A model generated the notes under the pieces. That model saw nothing but the letters and a program-made list of their open reading frames with translations, did not search any database and was not told where the DNA came from. Below are positions 26,033 to 57,735 of a stretch of DNA of 64,000 bases, piece by piece; position 1 is the stretch's first letter, and each line of letters starts with the position of its first letter. The stretch lies in the NCBI RefSeq assembly GCF_037975245.1, contig NC_092583.1, forward strand, positions 13,164,764-13,228,763, read 5' to 3'. The stretch comes from Apostichopus japonicus. Taxonomy: Eukaryota; Echinodermata; Holothuroidea; Aspidochirotida; Stichopodidae. A program made the position numbers and the translations under genes.

Positions 26033-29000
26033 ATGGTCTACATATTAGTTTGTACATTTATAATATACTGTAGGTAAGTGAATCAAGGTGCTCGGATTTA
26101 TAGGCTTGCATTAAACACTGAGCTGTCTGTATTAAAATATACAGTATATACATATTAATAAACGACCTTTATACTGGCTAACCTAGAACAATACGTACTT
26201 CATTTATTTATTTGATGGGTGTTTGTTCTTGGCAATGATTTTCACAAGGATATGAAATGTTGACTCAGCAAAATATATGTTATGCTAAGAAATTAACAGT
26301 GTTACAGACTTGTCATGAAGATATACTGTATATATTATATTATCCTACTGTACAGTACCCAGTGTAGTGACTAACCTACACAGTATTTAATAGTCAAAAT
26401 GGATCAAACTAATTTTCCCCAAAATGACAGTTAATGAGCAATTAAGGCAAGAAATTATTATTTTTTGCCAATTTCATTCTGTTCACATCAGTTGTCACTC
26501 CGACATATTTTCATATAAGTGTTAATAATCTCATGAATGGTAAAAATTAAGCAATTTATAAGAGGGCAACATAACTTTTGACAAGTACTTCGAAAAATAT
26601 AAGCTGACTACTGTATTCAAACTGAAGTACAACAACGTTATGGAAATGTTTAACAATGAAAATTTAACTAAAAAAGCACACATAAAGCAGAGAGTGCAGC
26701 CAAACTATTACTGAACCAGTTTCGGTGATTAACGGTTAACAAAGTAGATCCATTTAAGTTACTGTAAGGATTGGTGAAGATTAAAACACCTTAACACTGT
26801 ACAATCACCAAACGTCCCAACCTCTTCCAAAACACATGCATCACTACAATCATTTTTTCTCATATCCAACCCCAAACCCAAATATCTCACCCACAATTTT
26901 CCACCCCCAAATTTCACTCCCACTTTCCCATTGCCTATTTCTTCACCCCTCCCCTGCTTCTTTTGCCTGGGTTCTTTGCCGCCCCTCCCCCCCCCCCCCT
27001 CATCAAAATCCACAAGTAAATCATTATTTGCCTTCACATCCCAAGGGAAACATTGACTTTTCTCATTCAAATTCTAAATGACCTTGGTATCAGTCCCATG
27101 AGATCTGACATACAATTCCCACTACATGCTACAGGGTTACTGAAATATCAATGTCATAAACACACCATTTACAAATTTGTCACATGACCTTAATACCATG
27201 AGCAAAACAAACTTTCAATCCTGGAAACCACCAACCCCAATGATACAGTGTTCAAGCTAAATCCCCTTGGACTACTAGGTTGTGATATGTGGCTCCAAAC
27301 TTTATGCCATGTACTTCCTTTGCAACCACTGACACATAGATCACCTAGGGGGGTCCTGAATTAATGAATGTGGCGCTGTTCCAATTGGCTGTACCAATTG
27401 GCATAACAAGGTACAGTGCCATCACACAAATTCTTGCTCAGCAATATTAGTACAGCCCTATATATATAGTGTACCACCATAGTGCACGTACTAAGCTGTA
27501 CTGCATTAATTCCAGCAGATTGTATACTGAGCTTGTAATGTCGGCAATAAAGCATTTTGTAGATTAAGTGTCTAATATAGTGGGTGTCAGAGGGGCACAG
27601 TACAGGAGAGGTTCAGCCCTCGTTCACAATAATCATCCACAATGCGAGGAATGCAAACTCCAAACTTCCCGTTCCTGACCAACAATGGAAACAAACTATC
27701 AAAAGTGTGCTAATAATTATAGCCTTTCATTGTGTACAAAGGAGTTAAAAGGCATGCCAGGAGTCTGTGCCAACAAAATTCCCTGGCAATTTCTACGGAA
27801 TAAACCTGACTTCAATATTAAACAAAAAGTGACTATTTATTAAAAAGTTTTGTAAATGAAGACTTTGCACTCGACCAGCCAACATGTATCCATCCACTGT
27901 GTTGTGCACACAAATCAAAATAAAAAGCACTGCAAAATTTTTCTGTCACAAATTAATAAATTATTTTGAGCAAGTTTTAGATTGCGATGATGGCCATGGA
28001 CTAATTTAAATTGAACCATACAGTATGTGTCATATTGTTAACATATTTATAATGCTAACAGATTTCATATCCCAGAAACCAAAGGGAGCACTACAGTACT
28101 GTATGTATATATGGCTTTGAATACTACCCACAATATAAGGCAAACTTAGAGAATCGAGCAATAACCATGTGGTGTGCAGGGCATTCACATACAGGTGTGT
28201 ATAATAAATACTCATACTGTATGTGTATATTCAGTTATATATTCCAGTATACAAGTTTTGTAGGCTGTTAACTTGCTGTACACCCACCCACCCATGTTAG
28301 GAGCAGTTTGTATTATTTCTGTATACAATGCCAAATTCCATTGATGGGAGCGATTGGTTCAGGCCCATTGCCATATGTTCACCTCATGCACACTTTGTAC
28401 GCACAGGAATTCACACAGTCAATGATGTGGTACCCATGCACACTCATTGTGCTGCAATACTTTGTATAAATGTTATCACTATGGAGTAGAAACAGAGTAA
28501 ACAGACTGAAAAAGTGAATGTAGGCTGCAATCTATAGCTATACAGTACTGTATGACAAGAGTGTGAAGGATTGAAGCAAACTTTACTCTTTTAATATGGA
28601 AATGGTGAGTATAACATGGTTTACCCAAATCCAAAATGATCCATGCACTGTTCTAATAATAAGATGTCCCCAAAATCCCACACTCTACAGTGATACAGTC
28701 TATATTTATACCTGGTAAGAATGGTAAGTTTTATAGCAATCATGCTTTTGTTATGAAAATTATCTCATCCATGCCAAAATAGAGGAAAAGATTCAAGACA
28801 ATGGCCTGTACTCAAACCAGTTATTTTTGCTGATGGTTCAAATTAAAACTCACTGTAGTAATATAATTTATGGTAAATTAATCAAGTAAATTAATTGAAG
28901 TAAGTGATAAATTTATGCAAATTCAAATATTACAATCACAATTGAATAAGAGCATAACTGTAACAAGTCACCACAGTACAAAATTACAGATAGGCCTTAT

Positions 29001-32000
29001 TACTACAGTATATACCTATGGAATTTATAAACTTATTGTTTGTACAGTATTTAGATAGTAGTATCTAGATAATGGCAAATACTGTACTGTATAGCAAAAG
29101 CTACACAGTTTTAGTCATCAAAACTCTCACAAGGAGATTCATACAGTACTATATGAATCTATACACTACATCCAGTAATTTAAACAATACACATTTGGAA
29201 AGTTACCATGTTCAATCCAACCTAATTAGGCAATGATGGTAATACAAGTCATTCTTGACCCTCACTGTATCCTTGAACTCCAATCATATACATACATGTA
29301 CAGTATTGCAAACAGGTACCAGCTGTTCTCTAAACCAGCCACATAAACTTCACTAGGTTTGATTCCCAGACTGATCTGGGGGGGGGGGGGGGGGTGGAGG
29401 AGGCCGGCTGACAAATATGTTACTGTAGCTGATACTGTACTAATACTAGTGTTTAGAAAGGGGGAAGCTGATACTTTACTAGTGTCTAGGGGGGGTGTAA
29501 ATAGCAGTTGCTTTATATTTATAATTAACAGGCCTGCTTTTCAAATAAATTTCAGTTCATTATTAATGTAATGGAATATATTTGAAAGCAGGCCTGTTCT
29601 CCTCGTTGAGATTCCTGATGGCTTTTGGATAATAGTTTAGAAGAACTGATACCCAAATTTGTAAAGACACCGGTGGGGTGGAAGAGGAGTCAGAGGGGGA
29701 TAGGAAGGGGGTAATCGAACCAGATCAAGGGGAGAAAAAATGAGCAGATTGGTTGCCCACATACACTGTGGTAGATCCTGGGTACAACTAGCACTGTGTT
29801 TTCATCCCTCAGCCTGGAATGAAAAAATAATGTGTGTAATTGGCAGTCTGCCAAAACATGGCTTAAATTGATTTCGGATTGACTACACAGCAAAACTTGA
29901 GAATATTGCAATAAAGGTACAACAGACGACTCATTGTTTTAACTTAAAGGTAGTTAAAACAATGGGTTTCTATGCACAATTGTAACTATAGAAACAATAG
30001 AAAGTAGAAACAAACAATTGATTAAGAAACAATAGAAACCACTAAATAGTGGTTTAAGTGCCTACCTGGTAAATGCTGCAAAGTTAACGCCCTGTATAGC
30101 AGTTCACAACGTGTACGTTTAGACTGAAGAATAATAGTTTCAGTATTTTATGAGAAAATTTAATCAATTCCACAAACCTGAAGATGCTACACACAATGTG
30201 AACAATAGATCAATGTCTGTTTTAATGCTTCAAATGCAACCATCATTTAATAAACTTGAAATTATATCTATGATTGATAGGATGTTAGCACTGATTTAAC
30301 ATTTATATAAGTGCTCAGATTCTGGCTTCATAATTATCTGTTGCAAACACCCCGTCGCTAGAATAGTGCAATGCTTCCCTCGATCCCCAAGTGCTGGTAA
30401 TTGACAATGACTTTAACAATGACTTAAACAATGACCTTAACAATGGAACCTGGGCTGGGCAATTGCTGTAATTGTAATTTTCCTTTTTCCTTTCATGGGA
30501 ATAATAAATACAGAACCCCTTAAAAGATCACCGGCATTGGCCCCAAATTTTGCCGCAACTTAAAAATCGATAAACTTTGACATAAGAACCTTTCGGAATG
30601 GTTGTGACTCTCGTAATTATGCGCAGACATGAAGGTGTATTCAATTAGAGATTTAAATACTTCAGTGAAGCAAAATGCTTTGAATACAACTTCCAAGCAA
30701 TGTTTTTCTAGTCACAATTTTTTCAAACTAGTAATTTACCAAGAAAATGTACTATGTATCCATGACAATAATTACAATGACTTTGAACTACAAATAAAGT
30801 AAACATTGGAAAATTTGTATTCCAGATCTTTTCCCATATATCCAGAGCACAGAAGCAAGACCATAGTCAGAATGCGATCGGAGCTTTGCCTTTAATAGAG
30901 ACCCACTTGAATCCAAGAATGCAATGATTAACAGATATAGCAAGATTATCAATCAAAATCGTCATGTAAGATTCACTAAACTTGACACTTTGCTTTCATT
31001 CTTCTCCTCCCCATCCCTTATTTTCTTCTTCATCCATGCGATATTGAGTCACTTGCGCTGTTCAAACATAACAGGTCGCGTATTCGGTTCATTAACTTTT
31101 ACGAAAATTAAAGCTGATGAAAACCGGAAATATATTGCATCACTGCCCTCACCTGGCTTCCCATTCACATAGATTGGATAACTCTGGAAAATTAACCCTC
31201 GTCATACGTGTGGAACAAAAATCACGATAAGAAAATTTTCATTAATTACCAGAATGAAGGTAGATTAAAGATTTCCTCAGAAATATTTCTTCAGAAAAGT
31301 TTAGACAATTTTCTCAAGTCAGCACTGTCATACTTTCAGGTAACTACTCTAGTGTACAGTAGTCCACACTGTGCAGACAGTACTATAGTTTATGTAGGAT
31401 CTACATGCTGTTACATTGTTCACATTCTACCTGGATAAAAAGGTCTACAGGTACAAATCAAGGAATATAAAGGTTGTAACATTCAGTCTTCAGCGGTATT
31501 GTATTTACATAGATAGGTTTTAAGACCAGGTGTAGCATATTTGTACACTACACCATCTATCTTGTAACACTAGGAATCATAATAAATTACCCGCAAGCCA
31601 TTAATTGGTATTCTGTGGACCGTGACATGTGTGGACGGTTACCAGGTGCCATATAGGATACTGGGATATTATTGGTACAGTATTATATACAGGATATATA
31701 TTTACATTTATAAGACAAAAACATAAAGTGGTGATTCAGTGGTCATGGCTGAAACATGCAGTATATATGGAGCCGCACATCACTATGTACATAAACATAG
31801 TATACTGTATCCCCCCATCCCAACCCCCTTAACCCTCCCCCCATGGCCAAATCATCCAGAATTTTAGTTTAATGGTCATTCTTTTTCAAATTAGTCTAGA
31901 AGACTGTAATAGGGAGTTCATAACTTATAGCTCGAATGTCGTGTGAGCAGTTTCAAAACATCTGAACTATGTCGCCTATAAAATATGTATGTGTTCCTCC

Positions 32001-33419
32001 TGTGCACAAAAATCTGCTAACATACTTTTTTACACTTGTAATTTGCCCATTCTGTACAGCATACCGGATATTTAGTAATCCCTGCTGTATAGTAAATCAA
32101 GCTGTTGTGATTTTAACACAAAAACATTTCTACAAAGTGTTCACTGGATTCATTAGTAGCCTTAAAGCCATCAAGAGTTCTTCACTCTCTTTCTGATAAA
32201 GTAATTACAATTTATCACTTGTCCCTGCATACATAATATCTGCTACAGTGTGGTAATTATTTATCACTGTCCTGCCTATTACAAATGTATGCACTTTCCC
32301 TTTAATGTCTACTGGGAGAGGACCTTATCTTTGATTGTTTCCTGTATTACGTTCAGTTCATTATCAAAAGTTAAAAAAATAGAAAAATAGTCGGAAAACT
32401 TCATCCTTCGGACTCTTTGAAATCCTACAACGGTCTTTAAACATAATTTCTTTAATGATTTCCTAGCATTTTATTCAGTTGAGGATTAGTTCATCTCCCA
32501 GACATGTGTACCTGTATAACGGATTTCCGTTTCAGAGTAAAGTACTTTATTACATCTCTGAATCTATGTACACTTCATACATGTAAATATTGAGTGAATC
32601 GGTACATTATATGTGAGCAAAACAGGAAATTTTCAACAGACATACAAAGATATTTGTATACAATGTGCAAGTACCAGAGTACAGGTAAATGACCTGTGAA
32701 ACCTTAAAGTATAGGCTAGCCTACAGTAGTTAAGGCACACACAGAGAGGCCCATATATGGTATTTAGTGGAAAGAGAGTTAAAAGGCAAGTTAACAGGCA
32801 AGTTACACTTTCAAATGCCAGCATGTGTGTTTATATATAGTACAGCAGTGTATATGACATGTACAACATATGTGTGCAGTATAAAGTTTCAGATTGTTCT
32901 CTAGCATGATGGGTACTAGAGTACCATGCACTTCATTAAGACTATTAGGTAGCAATTTTACTATCTTAATTAATGAAATAGATTTGTCAATTGTCATTGA
33001 CTAGACAGTTCCTATGCAGTGGGCAACTGTTGGGTTGCATGCAGTTGCATGTTTTCTTTTCTTGCAGTTTCTGGTCTGATTTTTCCTCATTAGCATCATC
33101 TATAAAGCCCCCATCACATCCAATACAAACACTGTGTCCTACATAGGACTGGTCATTGGACAATTCAGAAGGAGATTCAATAATGACACAAATTCATGTA
33201 GACATGAATGCTACAGATATGAAACCGAACCCTCTAAGTACATTTGAGGACTGAAAGCCACAAATTTGGATAATTACTCAATCAGGTGGGACATCATAAA
33301 GCAATCAGATACAAATATACGCGTCAATCGGTACTCCGTGACGTACCTGTGCATGGAGGAAGAACTATCAATAATTATGTTTAAGCGATATCATATTGAA
33401 TCAATGAACTGAACTCATC
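26033..33419. other. Probable long intron, rich in TACTGTA/TACAGTA words
   Basis: No supported exon. C-rich and G-rich patches lie at 26870-27000 and 29378-29400. A short ACAATGACTT tandem run is at 30400-30450, and a possible decayed CUB-like stretch at 31110-31250. Confidence 0.4.
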
Positions 33420-33740
33420 TTTTTGTGTCGCCAAGGTAGCAAGCACAAAGGAGAACCAGCCAACTGCACCACAAGGATGGGATAGTTCTTGTGGTGTATT
33501 GAACCATGTAGTACAATATGTTACGTGTCAGTTGCTTGATGATCGCCGTTATCCCACCGTGCGTGAAACTCAGAGTTGCAACGGATTCGTAATATTATCG
33601 TATTTTACTATCTGCATATTAATATATGTAATATGGTATCAGGGCCGAGTCTTGCGATCTTCTGGCGTGACTGAAGATCTCTGTGGTGCGTGAAACTTTT
33701 TAAGTAGGAAGATTCGGTCCTGATTCCATATGATAACAGC
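33420..33740 (+). mobile_element. Possible LTR fragment with tRNA-Met type primer site
   Basis: TATGGTATCAGGGCC at about 33631 is one base off the TGGTATCAGAGC primer-binding site of Ty1/copia elements. The preceding sequence is unlike its surroundings. No gag or pol frame follows, so at most a remnant. Confidence 0.22.
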
Positions 33741-33781
33741 TCTAGTCAAATTAAATTATAATATTAATGGTGATTTATAAC

Positions 33782-34090
33782 CATAGGCGTAGGAGGAGCC
33801 CAATTTGATTTGGGGGGGGGGGCTGTAACGACTTGCCATCTATTACATCTCATGCCAATAACATACAATCATTTTCCGTGTTAATACCCTTCCATATTGG
33901 TTATAATTATTGGGGAAGTCAATATAATAATGATAATAATAATATCAGTTTAACCATTGAAAATCACATTGCAAATTATTTTTCTTTCAGTAGGTGCACG
34001 AAAAATTCACATCATATTGCCCGAATTTTCACGAAATTTTTTGGGGGGGCTCCAGCCCCCCAAGCCCCCCCCCCGCCTCCTACGCCTATG
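33782..34090. mobile_element. hAT-like MITE, CATAGGCGTAGGAG family (309 bp)
   Basis: Perfect 15-bp termini CATAGGCGTAGGAGG / CCTCCTACGCCTATG. Flanks TTTATAAC and TTTATAAT are an 8-bp target duplication with one difference. The interior shares AACATACAATCATTTTCCGT and TTTCTTTCAGTAGGTGC with the copy at 38375-38738. Confidence 0.82.
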
Positions 34091-36240
34091 TTTATAATAT
34101 GCGCATATTCATCCGGAAGGGTGCTCAAGGCGCGGGAGAGAAAGAGAGAATACTGAAGCAAAAAACTCTATGCATTATAGAACTACATCAAACTAATTTA
34201 TTTTAACATCCTAAACATTAAAGATACAGTACAGTACTGTATATATGCGACAAAACCATGTGGGACATGGGAACAGTGAGCATATACTGGACTTGACTAA
34301 ATTAGTTCAACTGTGTAAAAGTCACTTAAAGTTTTAAACATTTAAGATTTTTTTTTTTTCTTTTTTTCAAAGTTGACCACATCAGTATTCAATTAAATCT
34401 CAAATCGCATATTCTCAATATTTTCTCTTCTACTTTCATCTTCGTTACTTTGACATGAAAAGACAAGTGTTCATAGTCAAGCTTAGCGTCTTGCATAACT
34501 CGGAAGTGTTAGTGCAGAAATTTAATTTCTCTAAAGCAGTGTAATCAAGAGCTAGGAAGAGCCTTGAGGACAAGTTTATCAATGGGTCCCCTGTTGACTT
34601 AAATCATGTCTTCATTATGAAAATGAGACTACAATATTCTTTAACTAATATTCCTCCGGTCGCCCTACTTCACCTCCCCCCCAACCTTTCCCAACCCCCA
34701 GGGGTCAGAGACTTTCAGAGGCTTCTACTCTTCAGTTCTTACTAAAATCCAATCTAAGGAAATTCTAAAAATACAGTTATGGAAAGGGAAAGAAACGAAA
34801 CCAATGATAGTCACATGAAACATGACATCCTGTTTTTCTTTGAAAAGAATTGACCTACTGTAGAAGCCAAAGGTTGACTACTTCACAATGCTTGGTTAAG
34901 AAACTAATTCAAACAATGTTAATGTGATTTTAACCTTTGTAAGTTTGTCTTACATACAATACTCTACATATGGTATAGTTGGTACTGTAGCAGAGGAAAA
35001 CTAAAGCAAATGTCAACAAACAGGCTGTACCCATCCGGGTAGGTCTAAACTGTGACACACATGCAAGCCTAAAAGAAAAAATACTGAGGGGAGGTGAAGG
35101 GCTGAAAGTCTCCCATTTATCATCAGTGTAGTGCACAGCCCTAGTGAACAATATTATTTGGAATTCCCATTTCCACTTCCAAAAAACTAGGAATTCCAAG
35201 TCCACAGAGGAATATGCTCAACAACACTTCAGAGCAACAAATTTGAGTGAGTCAAGACAATCTTATTCCTGGAATCTACTGGTTGTGGGGTTGCGGGTTG
35301 ATACCCTAGTCTTCACCAAGAATTACTATGATGCATTGTCATGTTGTACTTGCATCAAACATAATTCCACAGAAAACAAAGCTCAAAAGAATATGGCAAT
35401 TTGACTTCAAACACAGGCTTGCAAAGATGCCATCAAATCATGCCTTTAATTACCCATAGGAGAGTTTAACTGAGAAAGGTTCCAAATTGAACCATCTTCA
35501 CATGTACACATACATGTGCAAAATGGGAATTCAAAATAATTGCCTATTTTTAGCACATCTTGTAATCATTACCAATCATGGACTTTAAAGGCCATAGACC
35601 TAATAGCAATGACTGATTATGCTACACGATATCAACACCAACTTTTTTTACGAGGTTTATCAGTAAATAGGCCAAAGTAACCAAGGATCTGTATGGATGC
35701 TGGTAGGGATAAGTGCAAGCTAGGCCTACTGTACATCAGTCTACAATGGTAAATATTGTTTACCATGTTTTTTCACCATAAAGTAGGAACTTTCCAAACT
35801 TTGTTAGTACCCTTGAAGAACAATGTAGGACTAACTTAGCTGTAGACTAATGCTAACCCTATGATACAACCGACCAAACTACTTTTGTCCTAAATTTGGC
35901 TAAACTTTTCTTGGTATTTACATATCTAATTCGCAGCTTAGCCTAGGCCCATACCTGTACTACCGAATTGTGAATTTTACGTCCAACTTTAGATTACAAA
36001 AAAAAAATCACTAATAGGTAATATAGATCCCGAGTTTCACATGAAAACAGTAAAATATAGGCCTGAATGGAAATCAATTGGCTAACTATGAGAGTCGCGA
36101 AGCTCACCAAAGCAGCTAGGCCTATCGTAAATTAACCCAACTTATACATCATGGGACAACTTGCGGTACTGGTATGTCCTACGCCTCGCAAATAGTTAAG
36201 TTGCAGAATAAACTTTCATCGGTATCTTTAGTCGACTTAC
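34091..36240. other. Probable intron 1 of the minus-strand signal-peptide gene
   Basis: AT-rich. A minus-strand frame near 35040 begins MGTACLLTFALVFLCYS, which looks like a signal peptide but has no clear splice partner. Confidence 0.35.
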
Positions 36241-36319
36241 CTGTTGCCTGAACCTCGTTGTATTCAAATTTTAGGAATGCAAGAACAAGTAGATAAAAAT
36301 GCCCTACGACAGGCCTCAT
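36241..36319 (-). CDS. First coding exon with signal peptide, minus-strand gene
   Basis: On the minus strand an ATG at 36319 opens MRPVVGHFYLLVLAFLK, followed by FEYNEVQATG, and ends at the near-consensus donor ACAG|GTAAGT, phase 1. Arg, then a hydrophobic core YLLVLAFL, then a polar region with VQA before the splice site is a standard secretory signal with likely cleavage near VQA. The phase matches the LDLa exon 33 kb away, but a direct link is unproven. A weak possible next exon is 35955-35986 (phase 1 to 0, after a T-rich tract). Confidence 0.6.
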
Positions 36320-38366
36320 CTTCCTTAATCGATATTAAATCCAGTTAATATTCAAGTTCTTGTTACTGGACTATACGAAGATAATAATAAAAGCAATCTT
36401 ACAACTTGCAAGTTCAGAATGACTATTCGCACACCTGGACTACGTTATCATCACAACTACACTACATGTACACTAGGCTGCATAATCCTTGAGTAGAGCA
36501 TGCTGGAAGATTTGTCCTGTCCCACACCTGGTCACCAGTGTTTGTGTATATTAATATGTAAATTTAAGGTTATTGACCTATGTCAATATATCAACAGGTT
36601 TATGAACCTCACAATTTCAGCGGGCCTTAGGAATATTTTCATCTCGAAGTGTGAAAGGTTTCGTAATCATTTTCTTAGAGAAGGCCGTCTTATATCGAGT
36701 CTGGTTGAAGAACGCCAGTACTAGTATCCTTTCATAACCGACGAAGAAATGTTACACAACTGTCATCCCAATGAACGTATTAGCTTTTTCTTGGAAGTCT
36801 TAGAAAATCGATGACCTGAATCTGGTCACAATAGTTTAGCACCACGGTCACATCACTGGACAATGTAAAATCGTGTTTTAGGTTTTTACGTATAGACAAA
36901 CTTCAATAATAATCTTTCTTTTCTTCTTTTAAAGTCGTTATGTGGTTATACCAAGTTTTCATTTTCCATTAAATTATGGCAATGAACAATACGTTTTTGT
37001 AAATCCCGTAATGTACCACCATATTTCTCTAATTGACGTTGTAACCCCTTACCCCCCGACCCCCACCCTCCCCCTGCTCATAAGGTCTATGAGAGAGAAT
37101 GAGAAGGGGTCTTTACAGTTTAGTTCTATCACACCTCAACATATTTTTCATCGTGCCGTACTAAATTAGTTTCATATGTGTGTATTCGCACAGTTCGTTT
37201 TAACTTATATTGGTAAGTTACAATTATTCATAGATTGTCAGAATTAAATCATTTCACATGACCCTCTGTAATATTCAGGATACTTTGGGAAGTAATTGTC
37301 TGTATGGTTATTGGTTAAGTGTGTTAAACAGGATTATAGGGTCAAGATTATAGATTAGCTAGGGCGGTGAGATTGTTAAGGTTCGTGATAGGGGTGTAGT
37401 GCGGCAAGGGCTCATGATTTACGATCGTCACGTGCTTTAAAGGGGATAAAACAGAACAAAAACATTGCTATGCCTGTCGGTGCCGGTAAATATAAGTACT
37501 GTTTGATCATGTCGGTAGGCTTGATTGTTGCCTTGAATACAACAATAATGGTTGCGTGATAGGAAATATAAAGGTTATTGCAATTTAGTGCATGACTAAC
37601 GAAACATAATAAGTTCACGGTGACTATTGTCACTATTGATGTTTTCCCCAAGGCTCGATTCAAGTTACGACCCGGCACGCCGGTTTTTCCGTTCCCCTTT
37701 TTTTTTTCTTTTCTTTTTAAGTTTACCCTCCTTATTTTTCGGTCTGTTAGTATAACTGTTATATTATCCTAAAATTGTTTTTCTTTACATTTATAACAGC
37801 CCTTTGACGAACTATGACATCATATTCATTATTCCCTTAATTATAACTTTTTCTAGCTCAGTCGACGATGGACGAGGTTTTACTGAAAAGGGTTATTCCC
37901 TCTATTTTTCTTGCTGTCCAAAGGTAACCACATTTAAAGGATTCGATAGTTTCAAAGTTTCCACGTACGTATTTTTTGTATGGTATATATTCACGTTTAC
38001 TTCCGTTTACTTAAAATGTACCCTGGCCCACACCTAGTCCTAACCGGCCACACAGATCACCATTAACGCCCTTTACAAACTGTACTGATTCTATATAGAA
38101 AAGGGATACAGTGGTGTGTTGAAATGTTTGTGTTATGTTGAGCATGGCATGCAGTGTAAACAAGCAAACAAGTGGAAAAGGGTGCGCTGCCTTGAAAAAG
38201 ATCAAGAGTATTTTATTAGAAAAACATTTCAGAAGTTCTATATACAAAACTGAATAGAGGGCAGTATGGCACTAACGTAGACAGCCGTATACAGACACGG
38301 CTCTGAACGCAGAGGCAGGATTCGGAATCTGATTCCCTGATTGGTTGTTCGGCATGACTATTTGTC
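36320..38366. other. Upstream region of the minus-strand gene, no other gene seen
   Basis: Probably holds the 5' UTR and promoter of the gene starting at 36319; no clear TATA box recognised. Confidence 0.35.
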
Positions 38367-38374
38367 CCTTTCTG

Positions 38375-38738
38375 CATAGGCGTAGGAGCCCAATTTTATT
38401 TGGGGGGGGGGGGGGATGTAACGACTTGCCCGAAAAATATAACCAAAATTTTCCACCCATTAATGTGCATATCATATAGGCATGCATCAGTTATTACATC
38501 GCATGCCAATAACATACAATCATTTTCCGTGTTATAACATTTCCATATTGGTTATAATTATTGGGAAAGTCGTTACAATAATAATGATAAAAAAATATAA
38601 GTTTAACCATTGAAAAACACATTGCAAATTATTTTTCTTTCAGTAGGTGCCCGAAAAATTCTCAGCATATTGCCCAAATTTCTACAAAAAGTTTTGGTTG
38701 GGGGTATGCAGCCCCCCCCCCCGGGTCCTACTCCTATA
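38375..38738. mobile_element. hAT-like MITE, CATAGGCGTAGGAG family (364 bp)
   Basis: Begins CATAGGCGTAGGAGCCCAAT, ends CCTACTCCTATA, with an exact 8-bp target duplication CCTTTCTG (38367-38374 and 38739-38746). Same interior words as 33782-34090. Confidence 0.85.
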
Positions 38739-38746
38739 CCTTTCTG

Positions 38747-40125
38747 GCTCCAATCCACCTCCATTGTGTCGTTACTTTAGGCCATGTGAACATGTTCTCA
38801 CCACGAGTATATGCCTTTCACTTATCGACCAAAGTTTAAAGCATACCGTATATTGTAATACATGTATAGATTCGTCTCATTACCTCAAATTAATATCAGC
38901 CTTTACTATCCGGAAGAGACATATACGTCATTTCAGTCCATTTGGCAAATATCCCTCTGAATATTAATGAATATCTGGTATCTATCAGAATATTTAAAAC
39001 AAAATAGACTTAATTTGACAAACATTAAATGATAGTTCATCCATCTTCGTCATTCCTTGCGGTGATTCAGATGCCAGTACTGTATCATCATGGACAGTTA
39101 ATATTCACATATCAATATTGTATCGAACTCTTCCGTTAATTGAAGTGATGTGGCTAGAAATGGCTAAAAAGGGTTCTTTAGCACCTTTCATATGGCATTA
39201 AGATTCAACTGCACTAGCCTATACCATGGTAGGTGTATAGCCATAATAGAAAACAAGAGCATTAAAACAGTAATTTATATTAACGATAGTATCACACCAG
39301 CGTCACTCAATGATAGAGCCTATATCAACTCGGATCCGTCTATCATCGAGCCCCTCCCCACCCTACCTCATACACTGAGACTGCAATTATGTGGTCTTTG
39401 CGCAAATAGAATATTGAAGAGAATACCTTACTCTAAAGAAACAAGGTGCAAACAATCAGAACAAATATTGATTGCTCATCGATTATTTTTTATTGGACTC
39501 AGTGCAGAAGAACTGAAAACGTAAACATCAAAGTGCAACTTTGAACTTTCTATCCAACGGCATGTCTTTTGGGGCTAAAAATTCACTTTATCTTCCTAGT
39601 TCGTTTAGACCAGGGAGTTGTTATGGAACTCCCTGTTTAGACACGGAATTTATTTTCATTTGATCTCCATGTTTAAGTTATATTCTTTTAATGTATATAC
39701 AAAAAAAATCTGTCGACAGTCTTCAGCTAGTAAAGGATGTTATTTAACTAAGGTCTCTCTAGAAAAAGTTACCTTTGTTTTACATTTCTTAATTCATGTG
39801 ATTATAATGTATTCCATTAAATGAAAAGAAAATATATATACAGAGGTACATAATGTCTAGAACAAAACAACAATCATATGAAAATCATCTCATCAATTGA
39901 AAATATTGATTTTCCCATGCATTCATAACAAAGACCAATATATGGGTTTCGAGGTTATATAAGTATACGTGAAAATACAACGCGTGACAATCAAATACAT
40001 CTCGAATTTCAGGAAGCAGAACGTTTTTATTTGATGAATTTGTGAGACGTCCTTTTAATAAAATCATTCAATTGAGAATCTTTATATCAGAGGTATTCCT
40101 AAGGGCATGTGGATCATCGACAAAC
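38747..40125. other. Upstream region of the LU gene
   Basis: A 110-codon open frame at 39192-39524 has no recognisable family. AT-rich; the promoter of the plus-strand gene should lie here. Confidence 0.35.
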
Positions 40126-57409
<17,284 letters not shown>

Positions 57410-57735
57410 TTTCAAAAGATGTAGTCTATCATTTTGCATTTTTATTAATTATGCTGATCTGTAGCGGTGTGCGTTAGCCAGTTGAGACAATTGTGTAATG
57501 CTATAGTATCTCTGTATACTGTACTCCCATACTACGCTTCGAAGTACCCGTAATAACAGTACAAGCAGTTCCTATCCTTTTATCATATAGAAACCGGACT
57601 ATGTATAGTGTTCATACTGTCAGTGCGAGTGTATTGAAGCATGAAATGAAAAAAACAGTAGCGTATGAAGAAAAAAATTAATAGCATAATTAACCGAGGA
57701 TAATACAAACGTTCATTCAGGTTATTTTTACACCA

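Noticed and set aside
29690-29911. Minus-strand exon after a strong acceptor (ATTTTTTCATTCCAG)
   Set aside because: Reads LRDENTVLVVPRIYHS in phase 2, but no donor or neighbour phase fits the known exons.
39192-39524. 110-codon open frame upstream of the LU gene
   Set aside because: No motif or splice context; no support beyond length.
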